Positions 19,596 through 30,918 of a DNA stretch of 53,551 bases are shown here, one piece after another. Within the stretch, counting starts at the first letter, position 1. Each line of letters begins with the position of its first letter. Below the pieces are notes generated by a model. It was not told the DNA's origin, did no database searches, and was given only the letters and a program-made list of their open reading frames with translations. Made by a program: the position numbers and the translations under genes. The DNA is from Seminavis robusta (Eukaryota; Bacillariophyta; Bacillariophyceae; Naviculales; Naviculaceae), in assembly GCA_903772945.1 (NCBI GenBank), contig CAICTM010000672.1, positions 1 through 53,551 on the forward strand, in the 5' to 3' direction.

Positions 19596-22500
19596 TCAAG
19601 AGTAACTGTATTCTGAACGTGGCCGCTTGGGTGAGTCTCTTGTTTGTTGGTCTTCATGGTATACAGAAGTGTTGGTACCATAGCTCGTGGTGCTGGTCAT
19701 GCTAGGATTCCTTTCTGCTCTTTCTGCTCTTCGAGACATCCCTCTTTCGTCCAGTGGATGCGTCCGATGCCTCGGTTGCTGTCGAGCATCAATCCTGATC
19801 TGGGTCAAACCGTCGCTCAGCTCTTCCTCAATCTCGGAAAGTTGTTCCCCATATCGAAGCTTGTCCTCGATTTCTGCCGGCAGTTGGTCCAAGTTTCGTT
19901 CAACTCCCTCTTCATATGCAATGAAGTGATGTGGTTCTACAATAGGATAGGCATTCACACTCCCTCGATGTCGACGACCATACAAATACACAAGGAACAT
20001 ATCCCTCTTTTCAAACTGCACGTGTTCCAAGATCAGAGAAAAGTGTAAGGCATTTCATCAAAAAGGACGTCCGGTAGTGAAAATTGATACACTTACCTCG
20101 TAGTAAAGCTCTAGCCACTTCGTGCGAATCGAGAGAGGAACTGTGAAAGGATCAAGCACCAAGGAAGGCCAATAGTCGAATGTAGAGTGTTTCACAAAGC
20201 CAATGCGACTGAAGTTGTTCTTGACGTAGTCAGGCAGAGTCAGCAAGATTTGCTCCCTCAAATCCTGCTCCTCCTGGGCATGCATTCGTTGCGATGTTTG
20301 TGCACTGTATGTTCTATTCGTCCTGAAGGAAGAGCGATAATCGAGCTGTCGACTGGGCTGAGGAGAAGTGATTTGCCCTACCAAAGCGGCCCCACGCCGT
20401 CTTCTCTCCGAAGAGTTGGTGCTTGAAGAGGCCTGACTTTCGCTTTGCCGCGATGATTTGACTGATGGATCAGTCAACTTTGACTTCAACGATACAATTT
20501 CCGTGTCTTTTGCTTCGATTTTTAGCCGCATCGACATGACTTGCTTTTCTGCCTTCTCCCTGCGCTTTTTCTCGAATTCAAAGCCTCCCGCCGTGGAACC
20601 ATTTCGGCTGAGAGGTGTTTTGCTGTTTTGGATTGAGAGCAGTTGACTTTCGGCATCCTCGCGTTGATGTCGCTCCCGGTCGGCTTTTGCACGAGCATCT
20701 TCAAGTGCTGCCTGAGCCTTATCGAAATCACTTCGCATAGATTCCAGCTCAGTCTGCAGCTCAATCACGTGTTGTTGCATTTCTTGATGGGCTTGTTCGT
20801 TTGTTTCTATAGTGGATTCGTCATGAGTGCCACTGCTATGCCAAAACTTGTTGCTCGTGAGCCTTTTACGAAGTGTCTCCACGGTTGATTCAGCTTCGCT
20901 TCGAAGTCTCCGCTCTTTCTGATACTTTTCTTCGGCCTCTGCGTATTCAGGGATCATGTCACGGAAGGCTTGATTCTGCTTTTCAAGTTCTCCTCGGAGC
21001 TTTCGCTCTTCGTCCAGCGAATCCTTTGTCAACTTTTGTTTTGATACCGCAAGCTCTAGTTCGTCTTTCAGAGCAACCAGTTGATACTCAAGTTCATCTT
21101 TGCGATCAGATTCGGTTGCCTCTTTCTGGTTTGCAACCACCTGTTCATGTTTGAGTCTAACGATCTGCTCTCGAAGCGATCGGCACAATTCCTCGGCTTC
21201 TTCGCGCAGTTGTTTCTCGTTGTGCAGCTTGTCTTCAACAAGGCGAAGCGCTTGATGGTTTGCGGCCTGAATGTTGATGATTTCTTGCTCGGCCTCTTCT
21301 CGTCTTCTGCGCCCCAAAGATCTTTCTTCCATGGACAGGTCAACCTCAATGGCTCTCCTTAATTCCCGTTCCTTCATGATTTGCTCCTCGGTCTCTTCCA
21401 GCGATTGTTGCATGGATGCACATTGCTCCCTAGTCTCTCGCAGCTCGTCGGTGAGCGATGATATCTTTTCCTTCAGTTTCTTCTCAGATGTTTCTCCCTC
21501 GGCCTTTATTGTTTGAATGCTAATGGTGACCGTCTCTATCCTTAGTCGCAAGTCAGAGCACTGCTTCTTTGTTTCCGCATGTTGCGTTTCGGCTTCCTCT
21601 AGTTCAAATGTTAACTTCTTGATGCGCTGGTTCAACTCAAACACCTCTTCTTCAGCTTTTTCCTTCAAGCCCTGTTCGGATTCGTATTGCTCTTTCAAGA
21701 CCTTACACTGAGCTTCAGCTGATTGTAGTCCTGCTTCCAGCATATGCACCCTTCTATCAGCTGCTTCTTCGGACTTCTCCCTGCTAGTATGTTCTTCCTG
21801 ATACCGTTCTCTCGCCTGCGTCCAGCGAGATGTTACCTCCGCCAGTTCCTCCTTGTACTGCTCTTTAACCTTCTTCTCGCGAGCCGACGCCTCTGTGAGT
21901 TCCTTGCTGTAGTGCTCCTTAAGCTGCCTTTCGCGAGCTGAGGCCTCAGATAGTTCCGCATCAAGCATCTTCGCCCTTTCTTCTGCTTCCGACAGCACCG
22001 ATTTGCTCTGCGCAGAAGCCACACGTAGCTCTGCCAATTCTCTCTCGTGAGCAATGCGCTTATCTCGTTCTTTCTGTATCAAGGCTTCCAACTGGCTCAG
22101 CTTCTGATCACGTTCCTTTGCGACCAAGGCCTCCATTTCTTTAGCTTGCCCGTCAAGCTCTTGTCTATGCTTTTCCTCCAACTCCTCGATTTCTCTCAAC
22201 AGACGTTGTTGCGCATCTTTGCCTTGCCGGCCTAGCTCTTGTTGGTGCTTTTCCTCCAAGTCTCGGATTTCTCTCGACAGACCTTGCACATCTTTAGCCT
22301 GCCGGTTTAGCTCCTGTTGGTACTTTTCCTCCAACTCTAGGTAGTCTCTAGACAGCGTTTGTGCGTCCATAGATTGCCGACTAAGCTCCTCTTGGTGCTT
22401 TTCCTCCAACTCTCGGTATTCTCTGGAAACTTTCGTTCGCTTTTCAGATTCTTTCCGGTGTTTTTCGTCTAGTTCGCGATTAGTTGCTTCCAACTTGCGA

Positions 22501-24263
22501 TGTTCGGACTCCAACTTGCGATGTTTGACTTCCAACTGCTTGAACTTGGCTTCAAAGTTTTGATGATTCCCTTCCATGAGTTGTTGCGTACTTTCCAGCT
22601 CACGGTACTTGGCTTCCATTTGTTGGCACTTCTCCTCTAAATGTTGACATTTCTCTTCGGTCATCTGGTTTGTAACTTCCCAACTCCTACATGTGTCTTC
22701 CATCTCTTTGTATTTGGTTTCCAGTTTTTGAAGCTCTTCCTTTTTAGCTTTGAGCTCAGCTTCCATCGAATCTAGTTCATCTTCCAATGTTTCCATTGTT
22801 TCCTTAAGCTCTGATCGCAAGGCTTTCTCTTTCTTGCTGTCTGCCTTTGCTTCAATGACTTGTTCTTGGAAGGTTGCCTGCTTTTGTCGAAGATCTGCCA
22901 ACTCGTGCACGGTTCCACTGGTACTACTCTTGGCCACTTCAATCTCAGACCGGGCTTCAGCCACTTTTTGCGCCAGTTCTTCCATCCGTTTCTTGTGTTC
23001 TTGCTTCTCCTGTTCGAGGGCATCTTCAAAGTGCTTTCGGTTCGCTACCAGCTGCTCTTCGAGAGCCTCTCGTGAAGTCTTTTCTTGTCGCACTCGATCC
23101 CTGGCCTTTTCCAAGGCTTTTCGAGCTTCAACCTTGAGCAATTCGTACTGTTCCTGAAGATCTGCGTTGCGCAATTTCAGTCGTTCCGTGTTCAAGCAAT
23201 CCTCGACGTGAGACCGCGCCGTGGTGCGCCGATCAATGTTATAGGCATACCCCTTTTCCCGCATGACAATGACTTGTTTGTCGGCTTCTTCCCGAAGTTG
23301 CCGCTCTCTAGTGAACTTGTCATTGGCCTTATGTAGATCTTCTTCGGCATGTTTCAGTTGGTCCTGGACATCGTTTAGTTGAGCCATCAAGCTGGCGACC
23401 CTGACATGATGGTTGGGATCAATTTGTTCCTTTTGTTTCCATTTGTCGTAGGAATCATGCTTTGCCGTAGATAAATAGGGCTCGTCATCAGTTTCTTCTT
23501 GTCGTAATTGTTGCAGCATTTGGTACTTTTCTTCCGCATTGGCTTTCCCGGCCTTTTTGGCAAGCTCCGTCATTTGATTTTCAAACCTTTCCCGTTTCTT
23601 GCATTCTTTTTGGTACTTGCGGTCCGTCGCTGCCAACTGAGCCTCTTTCGCCTGAAGCTGTCGTCGAAGCATGGTCATCTCCTTTTCAGCACCTTTGCGA
23701 AGACTTACTTCGGACTTTTTGCGCTGTTCGGCTTCGGTCACTTCAACGTCTTTGACAACCATCATCTTTTTCAGTTTGATGAAATGCTTTTCTGCGGACT
23801 CGCGCTGCTTTCTTTCTTTGCTGAGCGCTTCTTCAGTTGCTGCTAGTTCAGCATCCTGATCTTGCAAGAGACGACTAAACTTGAACAGTTGTTCATTGGC
23901 CTTTTGGAGCAATCCGCGTTCGGCCTTGTAGAGTTCTTCGGCTTTGATTGCTTCGAGGTTGACGAGCTTGATGGCATTTTTGAGGGATGCCAACTCGGCC
24001 GCTTTGGTAGCGTTCCCCATAGAAGCACCAAGACTTATGGTGGTGCTACTCTCTGTGCTTTTCATGCTCTTGTGATCGCTCATGCCTGTGCTCAAGCCAC
24101 TAATGCCGACGACATCATCAAATTGAAAGGACCGAATATCCTCGAGAGTGGTCGTTTCAACTCCCTCGCTGAGCGTCCCATCATCTTCACTCCGAGACAC
24201 CGTTGATACAGACACTGATACAGAACCCATGGACTCGGCCGATATGCCATCAGACATCATCAT
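19596..24263 (-). CDS. Giant coiled-coil protein with spliced C-terminal PWWP-like domain
   Basis: Exon 1 runs 24263-20097, an 81-bp GT-AG intron is 20096-20016, and exon 2 is 20015-19596, giving about 1,528 residues. After an acidic Ser-rich start, residues about 60-1270 are almost unbroken heptad-type coiled coil rich in Glu, Lys and Gln. A section at about 22200-22480 holds internal repeats of the form LEEKHQQELxRQxKDxQxLxRE. A globular C-terminal part follows: ILLTLPDYVKNNFSRIGFVKH, FDYWPSLVLDPFTVP, then across the splice FEKRDMFLVYLYGRR and IVEPHHFIAYEEG. The WPSLV and YLYG elements recall PWWP-like reader modules, but weakly. The frame stays open upstream of 24263 without an ATG, so an extra 5' exon cannot be excluded. 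It is probably a structural or tethering protein. Confidence 0.75.
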
Positions 24264-25493
24264 TGTTGCGAGCCGTCCTCCAGAAATGGAGGAGGCCGCT
24301 GACTGGGGTGCGCCTTCCACTTCTGGCCAGTCTAAATCAACCCTTGCTAGCTAGCCCTGTTCGGAAGAGGCAAGATAGAGAGAATGTCAAAGTATCGCAA
24401 CAGCAGCGCTGCTCACATGAATCTCTTGTGCCCGACAACAACACTCAAGTGCAGGGTGTTTGGTGTCTCAACTCGATTGTTTCGGGGTGTCCTCGTGGTG
24501 AAGGTCGAAGGCGATTTGTCCGAAAAAGTGGCATCCAAAGCAACGACATCGATAAAGCCGGCCGGCCAGCAAAACAGTTCCATTTACGGTATTTAAAGGC
24601 GATCTAGCGCTCCTCTCTGCCGCCTGACTCTCAATTAAGCCAGTGGATTTGTCTATCATGCCCGAAGCAAAACCAAGACAAGCTACCAATACCGGGACGG
24701 CACCGGTACCTGGTACCGGTACTAGTACCAGGTACCGGTATGATGCCATGATAACAACAGTGATCCTCTCTTTCAAGTTTGTTCTGATGTTCAGCAAGGC
24801 GCGATGCTCTACTAGCTAGTACCGGTATCTCATTTTGAATCTCACCCATGGCAATCCCACCCTGTATAATAAACTCAGTCAGTGGATTGTAACGCTTCAC
24901 CGTCTGCATTGTAGTACCTTAACCCATCCTATTGAATACCCTAACTCTCTTACTTGCTTCAATAATCAAGTGATCTGCGTGGCGCTGAGTGCTCATAATA
25001 TTCTTTTAGAGCCTTTCACTTTGTTGTATGCTGGTCTACCGACCGGTACATTGCACACTATCGGCACTGTGCCCTCTTGCGAGGAGACGGGTGCTGGTAC
25101 ATGTACGGTAGTGTTGCTGGTCCGTCCCCTTCGCAGATGAGTGGAGTCGAGTGGAGTGGAGTGCCAGTGAGAGTCTATGAAAGCTGGCATGGATATGCAG
25201 CTTGCGCTGCCTAATATTCTCGGATCTGACACCGGATTGTTCCAAGAAGCACTCGAAGTCTTTGTCCCTCCAGAAGTTCAAATCTGCCTTTTGTTCTATA
25301 TTTTATTATCCTTCATTGAGGTCCCTCTTGGGAGTAGAGCCCGCAACTCCATGTAGAAACTACGTAATGCAGTACCATGGTACTGTTTGTACATACGCAG
25401 TGCCTTCGGTTTGCCAAAAGCAAACTTTCACAACTCTCTCTCATTCATAGTTTCACAAAACACACAATACACTACCAAAAGTATAGCCTGACC
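24264..25493. promoter_or_regulatory. Divergent promoter region, palindrome-rich
   Basis: This 1.2-kb gap separates the minus-strand coiled-coil gene from the plus-strand deacetylase gene, so both promoters lie here. It holds GCTAGCTAGC at 24346-24355, ACTAGCTAGT at 24811-24820, the long palindrome at 24702-24739, and a GAGTGGAGTCGAGTGGAGTG microsatellite at about 25139-25160. The short open frames in it have no protein character. Confidence 0.45.
24702..24739. repeat. Nested perfect palindrome (hairpin)
   Basis: Arms ACCGGTACCT (24702-24711) and AGGTACCGGT (24730-24739) are exact inverted repeats. Between them lies a second palindrome, GGTACTAGTACC (24718-24729). The arms contain GGTACC and ACCGGT sites. 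The structure could form a cruciform or be a repeat of dimeric binding sites. Confidence 0.85.
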
Positions 25494-27196
25494 ATGCCAA
25501 CACAAGCTTATCTCCTCTTTGATGAGCGTATGGCTCTTCATAGACCCATACCTGATCCTGAAGACCCTGACTATTACCCGTTTGAAAACCCTGACCGCAT
25601 TTTCAAGGTCTATGGTCGGTTGCTCGATCTTGAAAGGCGCCTTGCCCGCGATGTCTCGGATGACGTGCTTCAGAACGAGTTGGTCCCCCGCTTTGTGGAA
25701 TTTCCTTGCAAACCAGTGGAGAGAGAGACTGTGGAGCTAGTGCATTCTCGGGAGCACTATGATTGGCTTTTCCATACCGCCTTTATGTCTGACGGCAGAT
25801 TGCGGCAGCTGACCGACCCAGACGACCTGTACATTTGCCAGTCCACCTTTCTGGCATCCTCACTTGCCTGCGGTGGTGTCGTGGAATGCGTCAACAAAGT
25901 CACCAGCGAGGATACAACCTTGGACAACAACAGCAGTGAAAGGAAAATCACTCGAGCCATTGCGCTTGTGCGACCTCCTGGTCACCATGCCGAGGAAAAC
26001 GAGGCGATGGGTAAGCAAGATTCACGATCCGTGGCTGGCGGTTAAGTGCCGCGCTACACAGCACAAATTCGCGTTGGCCACTTTTTCACCCTCTCACCGC
26101 AAAGCTGTGTACCATCCTTTGCTACACACTACTCAGGTTTCTGCTTTTTCAACAACATTGCGGTGGCTGCCAAGCACGCTATTAGCACGGGGAGAGCTAA
26201 GAGGGTCTTTATTCTAGACTGGGACATTCATCACGGCAATGGCATTCAGGCAAGACTGCTGTTTGGCATGTTTGGTGACCGCTTGTTGGCTGGTCCTCCA
26301 ACCAGGTCCAAAAAGAGTAACTTGCAGCGCTTCCTAACCATGCGTTTGTTTTGTCCTTTCCGCATTGCTACTTTTTGCAGAATCTGACCTACGATGACCC
26401 CAACATTTTCTATCTTTCCATTCACCGCACCTCTTTCATGGCGGATGGCGGCCCCAACAAAAAGTACAAGGAAGAATGGTTCTATCCAGGCACTGGCCGG
26501 CCTACTGAAGTGGGTGAAGGGTCTGGCACTGGTGCCAATCTGAACCTGGTATGGACTCGAAGCGGAATGGGCAACGAAGAGTACGCAACCGCCTTTGGCG
26601 AGCTGGTGTTGCCAGTCTTGTCCTCCTTCCAGCCCGATCTGATTCTGGTCGCCTGTGGCCTGGACGCTGCCAAAGGCGACTTGCTGGGAGATTGTGGATT
26701 GAGCCCCGACATGTACTACATAATGACCAAGAGTCTCTTGGACCAAGCTGGAGCGGATATCCCCCTGGTGGCGGTCTTGGAAGGCGGTTACAATATCAAT
26801 GTCAGCGCGGAATGCATGGAAAATGTGGCCTTGGCGATTTTGGATGAGCCATGCCACAATGGCAAGTACTACGACCTTTCTCGATACTGGAAAACGACAG
26901 GAACCTTGTCGTCCTCTGCAGGAGGCAATGACAGTGATGCGAGCCACGGTTCTTTGTCCGCCAGGAAGCAGAGGAGGAAGAAACGTCAATCCAAAGCGAG
27001 CAAGAGAAAGACCGAGACAGCGACCAACTGCATTCGAGAGTCTGCTCTAGCCTTGGAAGAGGCAGAGAGAGCCAACGCGGACAAACTCTATCCCATTGTC
27101 CCTGGGACTCCGTCCTATCATTGCGTCCACGGTACGGGCCCCATGAAGAAGAGAAAGCAGGAAGATGACCTGCCCTTTGAATACCTTGTCATCTAG
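25494..27196 (+). CDS. Class II histone deacetylase
   Basis: Exons are 25494-26010, 26137-26249 and 26381-27196, giving 481 residues. Intron 1 (126 bp) is GT-AG; intron 2 (131 bp) starts with GC after CAG and ends TTGCAG. Family motifs appear in order: ENPDRI near residue 32, [23 protein letters not shown] spanning intron 1 with the catalytic His pair, [15 protein letters not shown] with zinc ligands Asp and His, [34 protein letters not shown] with the third ligand Asp, and LEGGYN with the catalytic Tyr. All active-site residues appear present, so the Zn-dependent lysine deacetylase should be active. The C-terminus has bipartite basic stretches ([23 protein letters not shown]) predicting nuclear location. 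The start is the ATG at 25494, giving [13 protein letters not shown]; the frame is open further upstream to an ATG at 25377. Confidence 0.93.
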
Positions 27197-27768
27197 CTTG
27201 CTGCAGGCAAGCTAGGCAGGGAATCAAGTTCGAGCAGGGAGTGTCCGGCCAGAAGAGTTAAGCAAGCGACGCAACCGCATTCTTTCTTGCACAATTCAAC
27301 CACTACATGTGCACATTCGCCTTTCTAACCACCCGGAAGGCTGTTTTGCTGCATGTTATTGTTTCACAGACTGTAGACTGCTAACTATCTATAAATTGCT
27401 TGATTAGTTGGTTCTCGTTACCATTGCTGGATTGATTATCAATCAATCCGTATCAATCAATCCGGTGACTAGGACAAAGGTCTTGTCAACACATTGACTA
27501 ACTAAAACTACAGACTTTTGGACGAGGGTTGACTGGGTCTTGACTCCTTTGACTGCAAGTAACGGGTGTGCTCCAACTGCAATAGATTGCGATGTGTAGT
27601 TTTGGAGGCCTGCAGGGCTGCCGCCGACCCGGCAGAACACGAACTCTCATCGAGAATGGAGATCGCTCAAAGCTTGCAACTTGACACCCTCTCACAATGC
27701 TGCACCCGACAACCACTCTCTTATACTTTAATAGTAACACTCCCTTGGTTGTAGTCTATTCACTCACC
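27197..27768. other. Intergenic; TCAATCAATCCG repeats
   Basis: This 572-bp spacer lies between two plus-strand genes. ATCAATCAATCCG is repeated at 27438-27450 and 27452-27464, preceded by its inverse GGATTGATT at 27429-27437, giving a small hairpin about 310 bp before the next ATG. It probably contains the terminator of the deacetylase and the promoter of the next gene. Confidence 0.45.
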
Positions 27769-29988
27769 ATGCCCAGCACTACAACGCTGTTATCTCAGAA
27801 GCAGCAGTTGTGCAAGTGTCCTTTGTGTAAGCATGACTATGACACGCAGCATCTAGCAGATGCGGATAACAATAAGAATGCCGAATCAGAGGGCGAAGAC
27901 GGCAATGTCAAGAGCCCCGCCCAAGATCACCTGCCGACTTCTTGCAGATGGTGCATGAAGACTATTTGCAGGGCTTGTGTCCAAACGCTTCCGAGGAATT
28001 CGGGCAATGTCGTGTGTCCTCATTGTGATAAGGCCAAGGCATTCCATGCTACCCAAGCTGTGGTTCATGAGTTGTCTTGTCAGCTGTTGGAGTTACTCCA
28101 GAAAAGTCAACACGAAAATACTTCCACCAAGAATAATAACCAGCAGTTGATGGATCTATCGACGGAACCAACGGGCATGACATCCGTGACACCGGAACCG
28201 ACTCGACGACGCATGGTGGCTGGAATGGGAGTGATATCTTTAGAGGAACTGATGACCCAAAACAAGAACAAGAACAGCGACAAATCGATCCGAGAGCATG
28301 GCTATGCCGCTGGCACTCCAGTTTGTCGCAATGGGACCGAAAGGGGAACCATTGAATCAGTGTCCACCAATAACGAGACTCTGTACACGCTTCGATTTGG
28401 AGATGGAGATCCCATTCAAGTATCCTTTCAGGAAATGAAGGCAATGGTCGAGGCCGCCAAGGAACAAAATGGAAGCAACCGATATTCCTCGGATAGTACC
28501 TTTATTGGACAAGATGTCTACAAACTATTTCCTGGATTGGGAAGTTTCAAAGGCAAAGTGGTCGATTGTACTGTGAAACGATTCTACACTATTGTCTTTG
28601 ATGACCAGAAAAAAGAAACCATGGTCCCTCATGAAACGGTGGAGTCATGGGTGGAAGGACCTTTTAAAAAGAAAGTAGTATCCAGCAGGAGGAGGTCCTC
28701 TCCTGCATTAGCCGCTGCTCGCCCAACCACCACCAAGAACGACGAGGTTGAGGAAGCCACCGACAATAGCAGCCTGAGATCCAGGAAGAAGCGAAGTACC
28801 AGTATCGACGGATCAGACTTGATGCCGTCTGGGAAGAAGGCAAAGTTCACGTTGGCCGATTACAACAAAATTGCGGGGGATGACGCCACGTTGGAAGATC
28901 CGCAACCTCCCAAGAAAAAACGAGGTCGACCTCCCAAAAACGCAAAGCCTGACGGCCCAACGCCGCCACCACCACCGCAAGAGCAGCCACACTCGTCCAA
29001 GGTGTTCAAGCTACCACCCGCAAAAGCACAGTTCACTGGATGGAAAGGATTCGAACAGCACGTGTCTGATAAAGAAGGATTGCCAAAGACCTTTCGGGAG
29101 GCATTGGTCCTCATGGATTTCTTGTTCAAAGTGGCACGTGGACAAGAGACTTTTGTGGCCCGTCTGTACGAAAACTCGGGCAAGAAAGAAGGCTGGTTCA
29201 ATGGCGATGATGTGCGCGTCGTGCTGCGCGAGCTTAAAAAGGAGAACCCAAAGGACTTCAAATGGCATGTGAAAGGTTCGCACTATGTACCATCCACAAA
29301 GTCCGACCTGGAGAGCTTTTTGCGAATTCTGATTCGATTAAAAATGGCACCCGAGCTGGATTCTCCCGAGGAAGCCAAGGAGTGGAAACCAACTGGCTAC
29401 TCCCGACCTTCCAAGTACTTTCGCGACGTCGCAGACAAGCAAGAGGACATCAATAATGATTCTAGCAGTAGTAGCGGTAGCAGTTCTTCGGACGAGGAGG
29501 ACAGCGAAGAAGAAGATGATGTACCCATCAAGAGCTTGAAGGGATCTCCTAAGAACCCGAAGGCAAGTAAAGGGGGGCTGAAGCTCGGAGACTCGTTGTT
29601 GCTGCCCGAGGAAGATCGAGCAACTGGGTGGAAGGGCTTCAACAAGCACGTGTTCGATGACGCCTTGCCAAAAAAGATGCGTATGGTGTTTGAAATGCTG
29701 GACTTTTTGTTTCCAGTGGCTGCGGGAGAAGAGACCTTTGTCACCGTCCACGACGAACGAAAGAAAATGGGAAATGGGTTGCCTGGATCAGACATTTGCG
29801 CGCGATTACGGCTACTCAAGGACGATCAACCGGACCATCCAGGTCTCAAGTGGCACAAGATGAAAACCCCCTACGTCCCCAAAACAAAGAAAGATCTCAA
29901 GAGGTTCATGCTCTGCCTTGTGAACGACTTGGATGTGGCACCGAAAGTGGCCAGCAAGGCGTTGCTCAACGAGAAGGGCTCGGATTAG
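27769..29988 (+). CDS. Chromatin-type protein: zinc finger, Tudor-like, AT-hook, and a twice-repeated unknown domain
   Basis: The protein is 739 residues in one exon. Residues about 14-85 carry paired CxxC motifs (CKCPLC, CRWCMKTICRAC, CPHC), a RING/PHD-like zinc module. Residues about 175-235 and 243-300 look like Tudor/Agenet barrels (VCRNGTERGTIESVS...YTLRFGDGD; QDVYKLFPGLGSFKGKVVD...YTIVFDDQ). KKKRGRPPK near 382 is an AT-hook. Two copies of a roughly 110-residue domain follow at about 422-530 and 618-735, each starting TGWKGF and containing DFLF-x-VA-x-G-x-ETFV, an LR/LK helix, KWH and YVP-x-TK-x-DL. An acidic Ser/Glu tract separates them. I do not recognise this repeated domain. The combination suggests a histone or DNA reader. 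The start is the ATG at 27769 after an ACC context. Confidence 0.8.
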   Translation: MPSTTTLLSQKQQLCKCPLCKHDYDTQHLADADNNKNAESEGEDGNVKSPAQDHLPTSCRWCMKTICRACVQTLPRNSGNVVCPHCDKAKAFHATQAVVHELSCQLLELLQKSQHENTSTKNNNQQLMDLSTEPTGMTSVTPEPTRRRMVAGMGVISLEELMTQNKNKNSDKSIREHGYAAGTPVCRNGTERGTIESVSTNNETLYTLRFGDGDPIQVSFQEMKAMVEAAKEQNGSNRYSSDSTFIGQDVYKLFPGLGSFKGKVVDCTVKRFYTIVFDDQKKETMVPHETVESWVEGPFKKKVVSSRRRSSPALAAARPTTTKNDEVEEATDNSSLRSRKKRSTSIDGSDLMPSGKKAKFTLADYNKIAGDDATLEDPQPPKKKRGRPPKNAKPDGPTPPPPPQEQPHSSKVFKLPPAKAQFTGWKGFEQHVSDKEGLPKTFREALVLMDFLFKVARGQETFVARLYENSGKKEGWFNGDDVRVVLRELKKENPKDFKWHVKGSHYVPSTKSDLESFLRILIRLKMAPELDSPEEAKEWKPTGYSRPSKYFRDVADKQEDINNDSSSSSGSSSSDEEDSEEEDDVPIKSLKGSPKNPKASKGGLKLGDSLLLPEEDRATGWKGFNKHVFDDALPKKMRMVFEMLDFLFPVAAGEETFVTVHDERKKMGNGLPGSDICARLRLLKDDQPDHPGLKWHKMKTPYVPKTKKDLKRFMLCLVNDLDVAPKVASKALLNEKGSD

Positions 29989-30286
29989 ATGCGCGCTCAA
30001 AACGGGGCGCTGGAGAAGCGGCCGAGGCGATCCATGCACGAGAACGAAAAACAGGCCTTGTCAATTCGCCGGAACCTCAGGGTCTGTTGCAGTACAGAAA
30101 AATCCAAAGGTTGTGGTATATGTACGGTAAAGGAGCAATATGCATGGGAATGGTTATTTGATTCTGTAGTAGCGGAAAACATGGAAGTTTTATCTCTTTC
30201 TCTTAGCAAGGTTTGCGTCAAAGTTCAGGGTATAACATAGGGCCGTCCAACATGCATGGAGAGTCTCTCTCTAGCTAGACAAGTTC
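29015..30286. repeat. Source unit of a tandem segmental duplication
   Basis: This unit begins inside the first unknown domain of the gene above, runs through its 3' end and the spacer, and finishes in a sequence CTCTCTCTAGCTAGACAAGTTCCACATCG (30263-30289, given here as overlapping short words CTCTCTCTAGCTAG and ACAAGTTCCACATCG). The second of these is also the last coding bases of the transporter gene at 30901. The next copy starts at about 30287. Positions of both ends are estimated by eye to within about 15 bp. Confidence 0.7.
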
Positions 30287-30918
30287 CACATCGACCCACA
30301 AATGCACAAGTCACCGGATGGAAAGGATTTGAACAGCACATGTCCGGTAAAGAGAGATTGCCAAAGACCTTTTGGGAGGACTTGGTCCTCATGGATTTCT
30401 TGTTCAAAGTGGCACATGGACAAGAGAGTTTTGTGGCCCGTCTGTACGAAAACTCGGGCAAGAAAGAAGGGTGGTTCAATGGTGACGATGTTCCCGTCAT
30501 GTTCCCGTAGTGCTGCACGAGCTGAAAAAGGAGAACCCAAAGGACTTCAAATGGCATGTGAAAGGTTCGCACTATGTACTAGTACCATCCACAAAGTCCG
30601 ACTTGATGATGCAATTTTAAAAAAATGGCATCTGAACGATTCGATTCGATTCATTCGCACTTGCAAGCAAGCACGAGAACGAAAAACAGGCCTAGTCAAT
30701 CCCCCGGAACTTCGGGGTCTGTTTGTATTGAAAAACTAAAGGTGGCGGTATGCATGGGTATGGTGATTTGATTGTCTATTAACAGAAAACATGCAAGCTT
30801 TATCTCTTTTTCTTAGCAAGGTTTGTTTCGCAGTTCGTCCGCACCGCCATGATATTGTGATCACTTAGAGGGCGGTCAAACATGGAGAGTCTCTCTCTAG
30901 CTACACAAGTTCCACATC
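30287..30918 (+). pseudogene. Truncated tandem duplicate of the repeated-domain gene
   Basis: From about 30296 to 30625 the sequence matches 29025-29360 closely and still reads TGWKGFEQHMSGKE, DFLFKVAHGQESFVARLYE and KKEGWFNGDD before a small insertion around 30490-30505 shifts the frame to a stop. It then jumps directly to sequence matching about 30035 onward (GCACGAGAACGAAAAACAGGCC at about 30670), so roughly 670 bp, including the acidic tract and second domain, has been lost from this copy. It ends at the transporter stop region (ACAAGTTCCACATCG, 30904-30918). No ATG or complete product remains. Confidence 0.75.

Noticed and set aside
24264..24320. Upstream extension of the coiled-coil gene start to 24320
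   Set aside because: The frame is open but the codon at 24320 is GTG and there is no ATG above 24263. Eukaryotic initiation there is unlikely without another exon.
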